Notes: generated by a model from the sequence alone, not told the origin. Counted from the stretch's first letter, positions 1 to 9,100 are shown. The stretch: DNA of 64,000 nt from Anaerolineae bacterium (GCA_023151115.1 JAKLJP010000006.1:1-64000), one strand, 5' to 3'. Numbers and translations: made by a program.

Positions 1-140
1 TTCGTTTGGCCATCCCTTTAACTTACGTTATTTTCTCGATTTGACAAATCTCTCCTTTCCTTAACTTGTCAAGCATGTGATGAAAACATTAGTAGCACAC
101 ATTTGCTATAGAGTCAAAATCTATTTTTATGAGTGATCGT

Positions 141-382
141 TCAGCCACTGGCAGGAATTGGGGTGCTGCTCAGTTCGCGCTGAATCGTGGAGTCCTCGGT
201 ATCCAAGTCCGGGGCCAGCGCTCTCAGAATGACGGTGCCAATACAAAGGGTCGGACCAGCCGGGATAGTTCCATAAATCAGGTGCGGCTGGATCAATAAT
301 CTTTCGGCCGCGGCCAGCCGGTTGTCTCAATCAGTAAACGGTTGGCGGCCTGCACCAGCACCAGTGAGGTAATGTCAAACAT
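141..382 (-). pseudogene. Possible decayed gene remnant
   Basis: I do not recognise this gene. On the minus strand an ATG at 382 opens a 29-codon frame (MFDITSLVLVQAANRLLIET...). A different frame, open from about 325 to a TGA at 141, reads like protein (LIYGTIPAGPTLCIGTVILR). Both look protein-like but lie in different frames, which suggests one short gene broken by a frameshift. No ribosome binding site is obvious. The rest of 1-566 shows no other gene apart from the regulatory sites before the channel gene. Chance open frames remain possible. Confidence 0.25.
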
Positions 383-436
383 GGCGGTCAAGTCAATGCT
401 CTAACACCAGTAAAATCTCAATATTGATAAAACAAA

Positions 437-470
437 TTACATTTGTCAGTTAATGGGGTGACAAACGCCA
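437..470 (+). promoter_or_regulatory. Candidate CRP/FNR-family site(s) before the FNT gene
   Basis: TTAC-ATTT-GTCA at 437-448 matches the inverted repeat TGAC-N4-GTCA found before the hydrogenase operon and hypA with one mismatch. A second, weaker copy (TGAC-AAAC-GCCA) is at 459-470. A -10-like TTATCA starts at 472, 23 bases after the first site, the same spacing as at the other two promoters. The half-site resembles those of CRP/FNR regulators such as HcpR; which protein binds is inference. Confidence 0.45.
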
Positions 471-566
471 CTTATCAGCCAGCCGGTGAAGAACTAGAAT
501 TGAATCACAAGGACTGCCCAAAGCGTCATTCAACCTGTCCCGGCAAAATTTGTCAGGAAAATAGCC

Positions 567-1475
567 ATGGTGAAGCCAAACTTAACAAACCTGGCGGGTG
601 ATGGCAGTACTCCCTATACCCCCAGCCCGCCGATCATTGCCATTGACGCGCTGATGCCGCCAGAAATGGCAGCCAAGGCCGAGGATATTGGGGTCAAAAA
701 AGTCAAGATGGCCTGGCTCAATATTTTTATCCTGGCAATATTGGCCGGCGCGTTTATTGCCCTGGGGGCTATCTTTGCCACCACCATTACAGCAGGCGCA
801 GCAGATAAATTAGCTTTTGGAGTCACCCGGCTGTTGAGCGGTCTGGCTTTTTGTCTGGGCTTGATTCTGGTGGTGGTGGCCGGGGCGGAGCTTTTTACCG
901 GCAATAATTTGATTGTGATGGCCTGGGCGGATGGGCGCGTATCCAGTGTTCAACTGCTGCGCAATTGGGCCATTGTTTACGCCGGTAATTTTGTCGGCTC
1001 CCTGGCGACGGCCGGGTTGATGTTTTACAGCCGGCAATATACCTTTGGCGGTGGGGCGATGGGACTGAATATTTTAAATATCGCCCATAGCAAGGTCAGC
1101 CTGGATTTTGCGCAGGCCATTGCCTTGGGCATTATGTGTAATGCCCTAGTCTGCCTGGCGGTTTGGCTTTGTTACAGCGCCAGGACCACCACCGATAAAA
1201 TCCTATCCATTATTTTCCCCATTACCGCCTTTGTGGCCGCCGGTTTTGAGCACAGTGTGGCCAATATGTATTTCATCCCTATCGGGCTGCTGGTGAAGGC
1301 CGGGGCGCCCGCCAGTTTTTGGGAAACAGTTGGCAAGCGTGCTGCCGATTATCCCCAGCTCACCTGGGGCAATTTTTTTGTAGCTAATCTGCTGCCGGTG
1401 ACCATTGGCAATATTATCGGTGGGGCAGTGATGGTGGGTCTGGTTTACTGGTTTGTTTATATTCGCAAGCAATGA
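567..1475 (+). CDS. Formate/nitrite transporter (FNT) family channel
   Basis: A pentameric inner-membrane channel of the FocA/NirC family, which passes formate, nitrite, hydrosulfide or similar small anions. The 302-residue protein has about six hydrophobic segments, the first family signature LFTGN at 109-113, and the second GFEHSVANMYFIPIG around 226-240 with the conserved pore histidine at about 229. The first 30 residues are a polar proline-rich extension before the usual family start (MPPEMAAKAED), so a start at M30 is possible. It leads the cluster whose other genes make a hydrogenase, so formate is the most plausible cargo, but NirC-like function cannot be excluded. The next gene starts 6 bases after its stop. 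Confidence 0.9.
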   Translation: MVKPNLTNLAGDGSTPYTPSPPIIAIDALMPPEMAAKAEDIGVKKVKMAWLNIFILAILAGAFIALGAIFATTITAGAADKLAFGVTRLLSGLAFCLGLILVVVAGAELFTGNNLIVMAWADGRVSSVQLLRNWAIVYAGNFVGSLATAGLMFYSRQYTFGGGAMGLNILNIAHSKVSLDFAQAIALGIMCNALVCLAVWLCYSARTTTDKILSIIFPITAFVAAGFEHSVANMYFIPIGLLVKAGAPASFWETVGKRAADYPQLTWGNFFVANLLPVTIGNIIGGAVMVGLVYWFVYIRKQ

Positions 1476-1481
1476 GGTTTT

Positions 1482-1865
1482 ATGCGTCTGCAAGAAGTGA
1501 TGGCCATTACTCAGGCTGAGTTTTTTTCGCCCAGCCCGAGCGAAGCGGGAAACCGGTCTCTCCTTACCCGTGAAGTACAGACGGGGTTTGGGGCAGATTT
1601 GATGAGCGATGTGTTGCATTATCATGTGGCTCAAGGACTGCTTATCACCGGCCTGGTTAACCCCCAAATTGTGCGGACGGCTGAAATGGCGGACGTCGCC
1701 GTAATTCTGCTGGTGCGTGGCAAAAAACCCTTACCAGAAACTCTGACGATCGCCCAGCAAGTTGGTATCCCCATTATCGGCACCCGGTTGACTATGTTTG
1801 AAACATGCGGGCGTTTGTATGCGAGCGGTCTCAAGGCTGCCCCTCGCCAGGATGAATTGGCTTGA
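1482..1865 (+). CDS. DRTGG-domain protein (first copy)
   Basis: A 127-residue protein resembling the stand-alone DRTGG domain, a small alpha/beta domain related to the N-terminal part of HPr kinase and to domains of some phosphotransacetylases. It shows the family pattern GFGADLMSDVLHYH near residues 38-51, then hydrophobic strands (VAVILLVRG, GIPIIGT). Biochemical role is unknown; such proteins are recurrent neighbours of NAD(P)-linked hydrogenases together with CBS, PHP and GHKL ATPase proteins, and are presumed to sense a ligand. It follows the channel gene by 6 bases and is probably co-transcribed with it. A paralogue is at 3108-3458. Confidence 0.75.
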   Translation: MRLQEVMAITQAEFFSPSPSEAGNRSLLTREVQTGFGADLMSDVLHYHVAQGLLITGLVNPQIVRTAEMADVAVILLVRGKKPLPETLTIAQQVGIPIIGTRLTMFETCGRLYASGLKAAPRQDELA

Positions 1866-1896
1866 GTTTGATTAGCAACATGATAAATATAGTGCT

Positions 1897-2005
1897 CCAG
1901 AAAAGTTTTCGCCGCTAAAACAAGTAGCAAGGTAGCAAGTAGCAGGTCACAGTTTGTGCTACCTTGCTACTTGCTACCTTGATGGTTGAGAAAGAATTTT
2001 TCTGG
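1897..2005. repeat. Intergenic nested inverted repeat built of AGTAGCAAGGT-like words
   Basis: An outer pair CCAGAAAA/TTTTCTGG (1897-1904 and 1998-2005) encloses iterated words AAGTAGC and AAGGTAGC on the left and their complements on the right (AAGTAGCAAGGTAGCA at 1922-1937 against 1957-1972). It fills most of the gap between the first DRTGG gene and the CBS/ATPase gene. It belongs to the class of short iterated hairpins scattered through this window. Confidence 0.7.
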
Positions 2006-2070
2006 ACATCTATTATCCATTTGGCCGTGTTTTGTTTGATAGACATCATAATCTATAAGAGCGCGTTTTG

Positions 2071-3111
2071 ATGAAAAACCCGACCACAGAAGACAGCCTG
2101 CCATCAGAAAGTGTCATGACCGATGCCGCTGCCGGGATAATTACACGGGTAGAGGAGTTGGCCTATGAGCTAAAAATCGAGGAGGTGATGACCCGCGACA
2201 TCAAATGGGTGATGCCCACCATGAAAATGCAGGATGTTTTGAACCTGTTTCGAGAGGCGCGGATTTCGGGGGCGCCGGTGGTGGCGGAAGGGAAGCTAAT
2301 TGGCATCATTAGCCTGGAAGACCTGATCCGCGCGCTGCGGGATATGGGCCGGGGCGAGTTAAATGCAACCGTGGCCACTTATATGTCACCCAACGTGGTC
2401 ACTGTTAACGCTTTTGATCCGATTGTAGAAGCCCTCAAATCTTTTGCCCAAACCAAATTTGGCCGGTTGGTGGTAGTCAATGATGCCGGTCAACTGGTGG
2501 GTATTATTACTAAAGGAGATGTAACGCGCGGACTGTTGGGCGCGTTACAGCATGATTATCAGGCTGAAGAAGTCCGCCGCTATCGAGCCAGCCATCTGTT
2601 TGAAGATATTATTTCAGATCGAACCAGTTTGATTTTGCGTTACCAGATCAGGCCCAAAGATTTTACCCACGGCGGCACAGCTTCCAGCCATATCAAGCGG
2701 GCGCTGCTGCGTCTGGGAGCGAATCCGCAAATTGCCCGGCGCTGTGGTATTGCTATTTATGAAGCCGAAATGAACTTAATTATCCACACTATTCGTGGTG
2801 GTGAGGTGCGGGTTGAAATTGAACCGCATCAAATTGTAATGGAAACAATGGATGATGGGCCGGGCATTGAAGATATCGAATTGGCGATGAAACCCGGTTA
2901 TTCTACAGCGCCGCCGGAGATTCGGGAGATGGGCTTTGGGGCAGGCATGGGTTTAAAGAATATTCAACGTTGTGTAAACGAGTTGGTACTGGAATCAAAA
3001 CCGGGGCGGGGAACACGGCTACACATGAAAATTGACTTGCGGCCCGAGGAAACCTTTAGCGAAAAAGGTCATTTTTCTGCGGATGAGCAGTCGGGAGAAA
3101 GGACAAAATGA
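2071..3111 (+). CDS. Twin CBS domain protein with C-terminal RsbW-like ATPase domain
   Basis: A probable cytoplasmic sensor. Residues about 40-95 (VMTRDIKWVMPT... GKLIGIISLEDLIRAL) and 105-165 (YMSPNVVTV... LVGIITKGDVTRGL) are two CBS motifs, a module that usually binds adenine nucleotides. Residues about 200-325 are a GHKL ATPase domain of the anti-sigma/serine-kinase type, with N-box YEAEMNLIIH, G1 box DDGPGI and G2 box GFGAGMGLKNI. I use the ATG at 2071; a TTG three bases upstream is also open. The stop overlaps the next start as ATGA, showing translational coupling to the second DRTGG gene. No phosphotransfer histidine domain is visible, so it is not a classic histidine kinase. Its target is unknown; neighbours suggest control of hydrogenase expression or activity. 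Confidence 0.85.
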   Translation: MKNPTTEDSLPSESVMTDAAAGIITRVEELAYELKIEEVMTRDIKWVMPTMKMQDVLNLFREARISGAPVVAEGKLIGIISLEDLIRALRDMGRGELNATVATYMSPNVVTVNAFDPIVEALKSFAQTKFGRLVVVNDAGQLVGIITKGDVTRGLLGALQHDYQAEEVRRYRASHLFEDIISDRTSLILRYQIRPKDFTHGGTASSHIKRALLRLGANPQIARRCGIAIYEAEMNLIIHTIRGGEVRVEIEPHQIVMETMDDGPGIEDIELAMKPGYSTAPPEIREMGFGAGMGLKNIQRCVNELVLESKPGRGTRLHMKIDLRPEETFSEKGHFSADEQSGERTK

Positions 3112-3458
3112 CCCTGCAAGAAATAATTGAGGCGCTCCAGCTCAAAGTATTGACCCAGGATAAAGATTTTAGCCAGGTGACACCCGCCGGCGGATATGCG
3201 GCGGATTTATTGAGCTGTGTCATGGCCGGCGCTCAACGTAAAGCGATCTGGGTAACGTTGCAGGCCCATCTGAATATTGTGGCCGTAGCTGCCTTGCTGG
3301 ATTTGAGCGCCATCATTATCACCGAAGGGGCCAACCTCGAACCCGAGACCATTGCCAAAGCCAATGAAGAAGGGATAATTTTACTCTCTACGGATAAACC
3401 CACTTTTTATGTGGTTGGCAAATTATGGGAGTTAGGGGTGAGGAATAGTAATCAGTAA
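3108..3458 (+). CDS. DRTGG-domain protein (second copy)
   Basis: A 116-residue paralogue of the protein at 1482-1865. It carries the family-like segment GYAADLLSCVMAGAQ near residues 29-43, then AVAALLDLSAIIITEG and a C-terminal strand GIILLSTDKPTFYVVGKL. Its ATG overlaps the stop of the CBS/ATPase gene, so the two are probably made in fixed ratio and may interact. Function is not established; ligand sensing is inferred from family context only. Confidence 0.75.
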   Translation: MTLQEIIEALQLKVLTQDKDFSQVTPAGGYAADLLSCVMAGAQRKAIWVTLQAHLNIVAVAALLDLSAIIITEGANLEPETIAKANEEGIILLSTDKPTFYVVGKLWELGVRNSNQ

Positions 3459-3495
3459 ACAGGGGAATTGGATATGGGTTTCCACTGTCTACTGC

Positions 3496-4272
3496 TTGCG
3501 GGAATTTGTGGACGTAGAAACGAGGGGCCTAAAAACCTATATTGCTGATTTACATGTTCATACGGTGGTATCACCCTGCGCCGATGTTGAGATGATTCCG
3601 CCCTTAATTGCGCAGGAGGCTCTCAACAGAGGGATTAACCTGATTGCCATCACCGACCACAATAGCAGCGCCAATGTGGGAGCAGTGCAGCGGGCGGCGC
3701 AAGGAACGGGCCTGACCGTTCTGCCGGGGATGGAATTGCAAACAAAGGAAGAGGTTCACCTGCTTTGTTTGTTCGATACCCTGGCACAGTTGACCTGCTG
3801 GCAGGAGGTGGTAGACGCGCATCTGCCTGAGTTGGAAAACAATATTGAATATTTTGGCGAGCAGTTTGTGGTGGACGAAACCGGCGAGTTCATTCGACGG
3901 GAAACCCGGCTTTTGCTGACTTCGGCCAATATCTCGCTTGAAGTAGCCGTAACCGAGGTTCTAAAATTGGGTGGAATCGCCATCCCCGCGCATGTCAATC
4001 GGACGGCTTTTAGCTTGCTGGCCAACCTCGGTTTTGTGCCACCCGGTGTGCCCTTTGCCGCCCTGGAAATTTCTCGCCACCTGACCCCAACCCAAGCCCG
4101 CGAAAAATTCCCCCAACTCAAGCAGTACCCCCTCCTGCAAAATGGCGATGTCCACCGCCTGGATGAATTCCTGGGATTCAATCGCTGCCGGCTGGCCGCC
4201 CCCACGATTACGGAGCTTCAGTTGGCGCTGCGCCATGAACAGGGCAGGTCACTGGTGATTGCTCCCCGGTAA
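3496..4272 (+). CDS. PHP-domain metal-dependent hydrolase-like protein
   Basis: A PHP (polymerase and histidinol phosphatase) domain protein of up to 258 residues. Metal-binding signatures are visible: DLHVHTVVSPC near residues 19-29, AITDHNSSANV near 51-61, GMELQTKEEVHLL near 78-90, PAHVNRT near 163-169 and NGDVHRLDE near 215-223. The family includes phosphoesterases; substrate here is unknown. PHP proteins of this kind recur in hydrogenase operons with DRTGG and GHKL proteins. The start is uncertain: the longest frame begins at TTG 3496; GTG 3508, preceded by GGGAA, is an alternative and loses four residues. The gene closes the sensory set before the hydrogenase promoter. Confidence 0.8.
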   Translation: MREFVDVETRGLKTYIADLHVHTVVSPCADVEMIPPLIAQEALNRGINLIAITDHNSSANVGAVQRAAQGTGLTVLPGMELQTKEEVHLLCLFDTLAQLTCWQEVVDAHLPELENNIEYFGEQFVVDETGEFIRRETRLLLTSANISLEVAVTEVLKLGGIAIPAHVNRTAFSLLANLGFVPPGVPFAALEISRHLTPTQAREKFPQLKQYPLLQNGDVHRLDEFLGFNRCRLAAPTITELQLALRHEQGRSLVIAPR

Positions 4273-4296
4273 GTTGACAATCATCGTGACTTTGGA

Positions 4297-4308
4297 TGAC
4301 AAATGTCA
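4297..4308 (+). promoter_or_regulatory. CRP/FNR-like operator before the hydrogenase operon
   Basis: TGAC-AAAT-GTCA is a perfect TGAC-N4-GTCA inverted repeat. A -10-like GATAAA lies at 4332-4337, 23 bases after the site, which would centre the site near -41.5 of a start around 4344, the class II activator position. The same arrangement occurs before the FNT and hypA genes. Confidence 0.5.
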
Positions 4309-4328
4309 CGTGACAGTTTTAATTTTTA

Positions 4329-4344
4329 TGTGATAAACTTCACA
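4329..4344 (+). promoter_or_regulatory. CRP-type palindrome TGTGA-N6-TCACA
   Basis: TGTGATAAACTTCACA is a perfect match to the classical CRP core consensus TGTGA-N6-TCACA. It lies 40 bases before the NuoE start and overlaps the -10-like element expected from the site at 4297. If the upstream site activates, a protein bound here would compete with RNA polymerase. A chance AT-rich palindrome is possible. Confidence 0.4.
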
Positions 4345-4383
4345 ATAGAGATTTTATTCCAATTATTTCAACGGGAGTAGTCA

Positions 4384-4887
4384 ATGATTGACACGCTCGA
4401 AAAACCCTCTCTGGCCGACCCCCTGACCATCCCCGAACAACGGGCGATAATTGACCAGATTCTCAGCCAAAACAAAAACATACCCGGCGCAACCATGGTC
4501 GTTCTCAACGAGCTGCAAAACCGCATTGGCTTTATTTCCAAAGCCATGCAGGCTTATGTAGCCCAGCAGTTACGGGTGCCCCTGAGCGAAGTAAACGGCG
4601 TTGTTACCTTTTATTCCTTTTTCACCACCAGCCCCCGCGGCAAACATACCGTTAAATTCTGCCTGGGTACCGCCTGTTATGTCGGTGGAGCGCCAGGATT
4701 GATTGAAAAAGCCAAACAAGTTCTGGGGGTTGATCCTGGCGAAACAACCGAGGACGGCTCCATAACGGTTGAGTTGTGCCGCTGCATTGGCGCTTGCAGC
4801 CAGGCCCCCACCATGGTGATTGATAAGGATATGTATGGCCGAATGCACCCCAATAAGCTACCGCAAATTCTAAACAGGTACCAATAG
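4384..4887 (+). CDS. NuoE/HydC-type [2Fe-2S] subunit (first copy)
   Basis: A thioredoxin-like [2Fe-2S] protein of the NuoE/HndA/HydC family, which passes electrons between the flavin subunit and other clusters. At 167 residues it has normal family length. Cluster ligands are C93 and C98 (CLGTAC) and C134 and C138 (CIGAC), with the conserved FYSFFTTSPRGKH before them. It begins the hydrogenase operon and has an upstream GGGAG. A GHKL ATPase, a HndB-like protein and the NuoF-GltD fusion follow, so it probably partners that fusion; a second NuoE at 9919 sits directly before the other NuoF. Confidence 0.92.
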   Translation: MIDTLEKPSLADPLTIPEQRAIIDQILSQNKNIPGATMVVLNELQNRIGFISKAMQAYVAQQLRVPLSEVNGVVTFYSFFTTSPRGKHTVKFCLGTACYVGGAPGLIEKAKQVLGVDPGETTEDGSITVELCRCIGACSQAPTMVIDKDMYGRMHPNKLPQILNRYQ

Positions 4888-4901
4888 CAGAGGGTAACGG
4901 G

Positions 4902-5507
4902 TTGCGCGAAATTGCCTTGCATCTGCTCGATATTGCCCAGAATAGCGTTGCGGCGGGCGCGAGTAGAATCGAAATGCTGGTCGAGGAGGATTTGGTAGAG
5001 GATCAACTCACACTGGTAGTTCAAGACAATGGCAGAGGGATGGATGAGCAGCTTTTGAGGCGGGTCACTGATCCGTTTGTAACCAGCCGCACGACCCGCA
5101 AGGTAGGTTTAGGTCTACCCCTGTTCAAAGCAGCCGCCGAAGCGTGCCAGGGACATTTTCAAATTAGCTCTACCCCTGGTCAGGGGACACGCTTAGCAGT
5201 CGAGTTTCAACGCAACCATATTGACCGCATGCCCCTGGGCGATTTGGCCGGCACCTGGCTAACCCTGGTCGTCGGGTTTCCGCAAATACACTGGTTATTT
5301 CATTATCGGGCCAGGGTTCAAGCGGGTCAGGCTGATGAGGATTTTACTTTTGACAATGAACCGATCAAACAAGAATTGGGCGAAATTCCCTTAACCGAGC
5401 CTTCAATTCTGGCGTTTATCAGAGAACTACTGCAAGAAGGCGTCGGCCGGGTGCAACAAGCGATAACTCAAAGTGAGGCTCAAGCCAGGCTCAACAGATC
5501 AATTTGA
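4902..5507 (+). CDS. GHKL-type ATPase (histidine-kinase-like ATPase domain protein)
   Basis: A 201-residue protein with a GHKL ATPase domain but no histidine phosphotransfer domain. Visible are the N-box LLDIAQNSVAAGA near residues 8-20, the G1 box DNGRGM near 42-47 and the G2 region GLGLPLFK near 68-75. It starts with TTG at 4902, supported by an upstream AGAGGGT and by the family-like N-terminus MREIALHLLDIAQNS. This ATPase type is often found between the NuoE and HndB genes of NAD(P)-linked hydrogenase operons, where its role is unknown. The C-terminal 13 residues (TQSEAQARLNRSI) are oddly duplicated downstream: see the repeat at 5466-5589. Confidence 0.85.
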   Translation: MREIALHLLDIAQNSVAAGASRIEMLVEEDLVEDQLTLVVQDNGRGMDEQLLRRVTDPFVTSRTTRKVGLGLPLFKAAAEACQGHFQISSTPGQGTRLAVEFQRNHIDRMPLGDLAGTWLTLVVGFPQIHWLFHYRARVQAGQADEDFTFDNEPIKQELGEIPLTEPSILAFIRELLQEGVGRVQQAITQSEAQARLNRSI

Positions 5508-5589
5508 GGAGCCAGCACGCCCACGTGCGGCGACGTTCGACAGGTAGGCATGTCTCACTCAAAGCGAGGCTCAAGTCAGGCTCAAATGA
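5466..5589 (+). repeat. Direct duplication of a gene 3' end flanking a dispersed repeat
   Basis: The segment at 5466-5495 (ACTCAAAGTGAGGCTCAAGC...) recurs 91 bases later at 5557-5586 with few changes. In the ATPase frame the first copy reads TQSEAQARLN and the second TQSEAQVRLK followed at once by TGA (5587-5589). Between them lies a copy of the GAGGAGCCAGCAC repeat. The second copy looks like the original 3' end of the ATPase gene, displaced when the repeat entered; the present stop (5505-5507) overlaps the start of the repeat. Confidence 0.65.
5505..5556 (+). repeat. Dispersed repeat R1, copy 1 (GAGGAGCCAGCAC family)
   Basis: It begins TGAGGAGCCAGCACGCCCAC and contains a degenerate inverted pair around GTGCGGC. 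It is clearly similar to 18108-18180 and 44290-44346, and is the shortest and most decayed of the three. Its first bases provide the stop codon of the preceding ATPase gene. Confidence 0.7.
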
Positions 5590-5610
5590 CATTCCGCAGG
5601 AGGTAATGAT

Positions 5611-5979
5611 ATGACACAGGTCAAATCACTGGAAGAACTGAAGCGGCTAAAAGAAGCGGCGCTGGAAAAGCGCAAAGCGAAGGTAACGGTCGGACAGACT
5701 CACATTGTGGTCGGCATGGGCACTTGCGGCATTGCCGCCGGAGCCAGGGAAACGATGAAAGCCATCCTTGAGGTTATCGAGGAGAAAAACTTGAGTGATG
5801 TCATTGTGACCCAAACCGGCTGCATGGGGTTGTGCGAATGGGAGCCGATTGTCGAAGTAACCAGCGGCGGCAGCCCTAAAGTAATGTATGGCAAAATCTC
5901 AGCGGCCAGGGCCAGACAGATTATGCAGCAACATGTCATCGAAGGTATACCTGTCTCTGAATTGGTAATCCCAGCTTAA
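5611..5979 (+). CDS. HndB-like [2Fe-2S] ferredoxin subunit
   Basis: A 122-residue thioredoxin-like ferredoxin resembling HndB, a small subunit of NADP-reducing hydrogenases. Three candidate ligand cysteines are visible: C39 (GMGTCGIAAGA) and C71 and C75 (TGCMGLC). The position that would complete a four-Cys site after C39 is not Cys, as is common in this subfamily. A strong AGGAGG lies 7 bases before the ATG. It lies between the ATPase gene and the NuoF-GltD fusion and probably relays electrons with the first NuoE. Confidence 0.85.
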   Translation: MTQVKSLEELKRLKEAALEKRKAKVTVGQTHIVVGMGTCGIAAGARETMKAILEVIEEKNLSDVIVTQTGCMGLCEWEPIVEVTSGGSPKVMYGKISAARARQIMQQHVIEGIPVSELVIPA

Positions 5980-6000
5980 CTAAACTATCGAATGATAAGT

Positions 6001-6106
6001 GATTGTCAAAAAAATAAGTTCCCCCAAGTTCCTATGAGTTCCCAGGGAACTAAGGGAACTCATAGGAACTCAAAACGGGAAGTAAAATTTAGACGTTTAC
6101 TAAGGG
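6001..6106 (+). repeat. Dispersed repeat R2, copy 1 (hairpin of GAGTTCC words)
   Basis: About 105 bases, nearly identical to 18924-19027. The core folds on itself: AAGTTCCTATGAGTTCC pairs with GGAACTCATAGGAACT. It ends with a conserved tail CGGGAAGTAAAATTTAGAC. It fills the gap between the HndB-like gene and the NuoF-GltD gene. Confidence 0.8.
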
Positions 6107-6113
6107 ACCTACA

Positions 6114-9100
6114 ATGAAGTATTACCGCTCCCATATTTTGGTCTGTGTTGACCCCGAGTGTATGGCTAAAGGCGCGCATGCCATTCGCCATGCTTTAGAA
6201 AACGAACTCGTTGCCCAGGGTTTAAAAGAGGAAATCCAGGTGCTAGAAACCTCTCGCCTGGGCGGATGCGCCAGCGGGCCGGAGATCATGGTCTATCCCG
6301 ACGAGGTTCACTATTCCGGGCTGACGGTTGATGATATTCCCCATTTGGTAAAAGAACATTTTCTTAAAGGACGCGTGGTTGACCGATTGTTTGCGCCCCT
6401 GCAAGAGCAGCTCGACGAGGAATTGGGGCCGCCCAAACCCAAAGAGGTGCGGGTTGTTTTGCGCAACTGCGGCCAGATTGACCCGGAAAACATCGAGGAT
6501 TACATAGCCGAAGACGGCTATCAAGCCCTGGGCAAAGCCTTGAGCGAAATGACCCCGGAGCGGGTCATCGAAGAGGTTTTAGCCTCCGGGCTGCGCGGTC
6601 GCGGCGGCGCGGGTTTCCCTACCGGCAAAAAATGGCAGTTTGTCCGTAGTGCGCCCAATACCCCCAAGTACCTCATCTGCAATGCCGATGAAGGCGACCC
6701 CGGCGCGTTTATGAACCGGCGGGTGCTCGAAGGCGACCCTCATTCGGTGATTGAGGGGATGATTATTGCGGCCTACGCAATTGGGGCCAGCCAGGGCTAT
6801 ATCTACTGCCGGGCCGAATATCCCGTGGCCGTGCGCACCCTCAATATTGCCATCAACCAGGCTCGCGCTTTTGGCCTATTGGGGGAGAACATTTTGGGCA
6901 GCGGTTTTTCGTTTGACCTGGAAGTGCGCATGGGGGCGGGCGCTTTTGTCTGCGGCGAAGAAACCGCCCTGATGGCCTCGATTGAGGGCAAACGAGGCGA
7001 GCCGCGCCCGCGTCCTCCCTTCCCGGCAGTGCAAGGCTTGTGGGGCAAACCGACTAATATTAATAATGTCGAAACCTATGCCAACGTTCCGCAAATCATT
7101 CTGCGCGGGGCGGAGTGGTTTGCCAGCATGGGCACCGAAAAGAGCAAGGGCACCAAAACCTTTGCCATTGCCGGCGATGTAAACCACACCGGCTTGATCG
7201 AGGTGCCGTTAGGCATCACCTTGCGTGAAGTTATTTTTGATGTGGGCGGCGGAATCAAAGACAACAAACGGTTTAAAGCTGTGCAGACGGGCGGGCCAAT
7301 GGGCGGCTGTTTGCCGGCCGAATATCTCAACATGGCGGTGGATTATGAGTCCTTAACCGCCGCCGGCTCGATTATGGGGTCGGGCGGCATGATTGTGATG
7401 GATGAAGACACCTGCATGGTGGATATTGCCCGCTTCTTTATGGAATTTACCCAGGATGAAAGCTGCGGCAAATGCACCCCCTGCCGGGTTGGCACCAAAC
7501 GCATTCTGGAGATTCTGGAACGCATCTGTGCCGGGCAGGGCAAAGACGGCGACATTGAAACTTTGGAGATGCTCTGCCGGCAAATCAAGAGCACCAGCCT
7601 GTGCGGGCTGGGCCAGGGTGCGCCCAATCCGGTTGAAAGCACCCTCAAACATTTCCGGGCCGAATACGAAGCCCACATTTATGAAAAACGCTGTCCCGCC
7701 GGGGTTTGCCAAACGCTGGTGCGAGCGCCCTGTGTTAACGAGTGTCCGGCCGGGGTGGACAGCCCGGCCTACCTGGCCCTGGTTACGCAAGGTCGCTATG
7801 CCGAAGGCCTGGCCATTCATCGAGAGGCCAACCCCTTTGCCCTGGTCTGCGGCCGGGTGTGTCCGGCTTACTGCGAGCGCAAATGCCGCCGCGGCCGCAT
7901 TGACCAACCGATTGCCATTCGCTTGGTGAAGCGTTTTATGGCCGACCGCTTTTATGCCGAGGAATGGACGCCAACGCCGTTGGCTCCACCCAAGGATAAA
8001 AGGATAGCGGTGGTAGGGGCCGGCCCGGCCGGCTTAACCGCCGCGCTGGACTTGAGCCGGCAGGGTTACACCGTCACGATATTTGAGAAAATGCTCCAGC
8101 CGGGTGGCATGATGACCTACGGTATCCCTTCTTACCGCCTGCCCCGCGAACCTCTTTTTGCCGAAATTAATCACATTCGCCGGGCCGGGGTAGACATCCG
8201 CTGCAATCAGGAGTTGGGCCGAGATTTTACCATCGAGACGTTGAAAGAAGAGGGCTATGCCGCCACCATTTTGGCTCTGGGCGCACATAAAAGCCAGCGC
8301 CTGGCTATTCCCGGCGAGGACAAGGCGGGCGTTTATCACGGCGTCAAGTTCTTGCGCGATATTGCTATGAACCGCTCGCCCAATGTGGACGGCCAGCGGG
8401 TGGTGATTGTCGGCGGCGGCGACGTGGCGATTGACTCGGCGCGTTCGGCCTGGCGGCTGGGGGCGGCGGAAGTGCATGTGGTTTACCGGCGAGAAGAGGC
8501 CGATATGCCGGCCCACCGGGAGGAAATCGAGGCGGCCAAAGAAGAGGGGGTGCAGTTCCACTTCTTGACCAATCCGATGGCGGTTTTGGGCTACGCCACC
8601 GTCACCGGCATCCGCCTGCAACGCCAAACGCTGGGCGAGTTTGACAGCAGCGGCCGCCGCCGGCCCAAACTGATTGCCCGTTCCGAATTTGACCTGGCTT
8701 GCGACATCATCATCCCGGCGATTGGTCAAACCACCGATTTTGACTGGATGCAAGACAACAGCATCGAAACGGTACGCGTTTCCACCTTTAAAGTGGGCCA
8801 GGCTTTGGAGACGACCCTCCCCGGCGTCTTTGCCGCCGGGGATGCGGTGTTGGGGCCGGCGTCGGTGATTCATGCGGTGGCCCAAGGACACAAAGTTGCC
8901 CTGGCAGTAGAACAGTGGCTGACAACAGGCAAATTAGACCGGGTGGTGTACAAACCTACCCGGCACGACATTCCGCTGTATGTTAACCCCGCCGATTACG
9001 CTCAGTCCCGCCGCCCGGTACCGCGGGCCCTGCCTTCGGAATGGCGCACCTGGAGCGGTTTCACCGAAATCGAAATGGGGTTTGATGAAACTATGGCTCA

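Noticed and set aside
8034..8891. 285-codon minus-strand open frame
   Set aside because: Antisense to the GltD half of the NuoF-GltD fusion; the composition is that of a codon shadow and there is no ribosome binding site.
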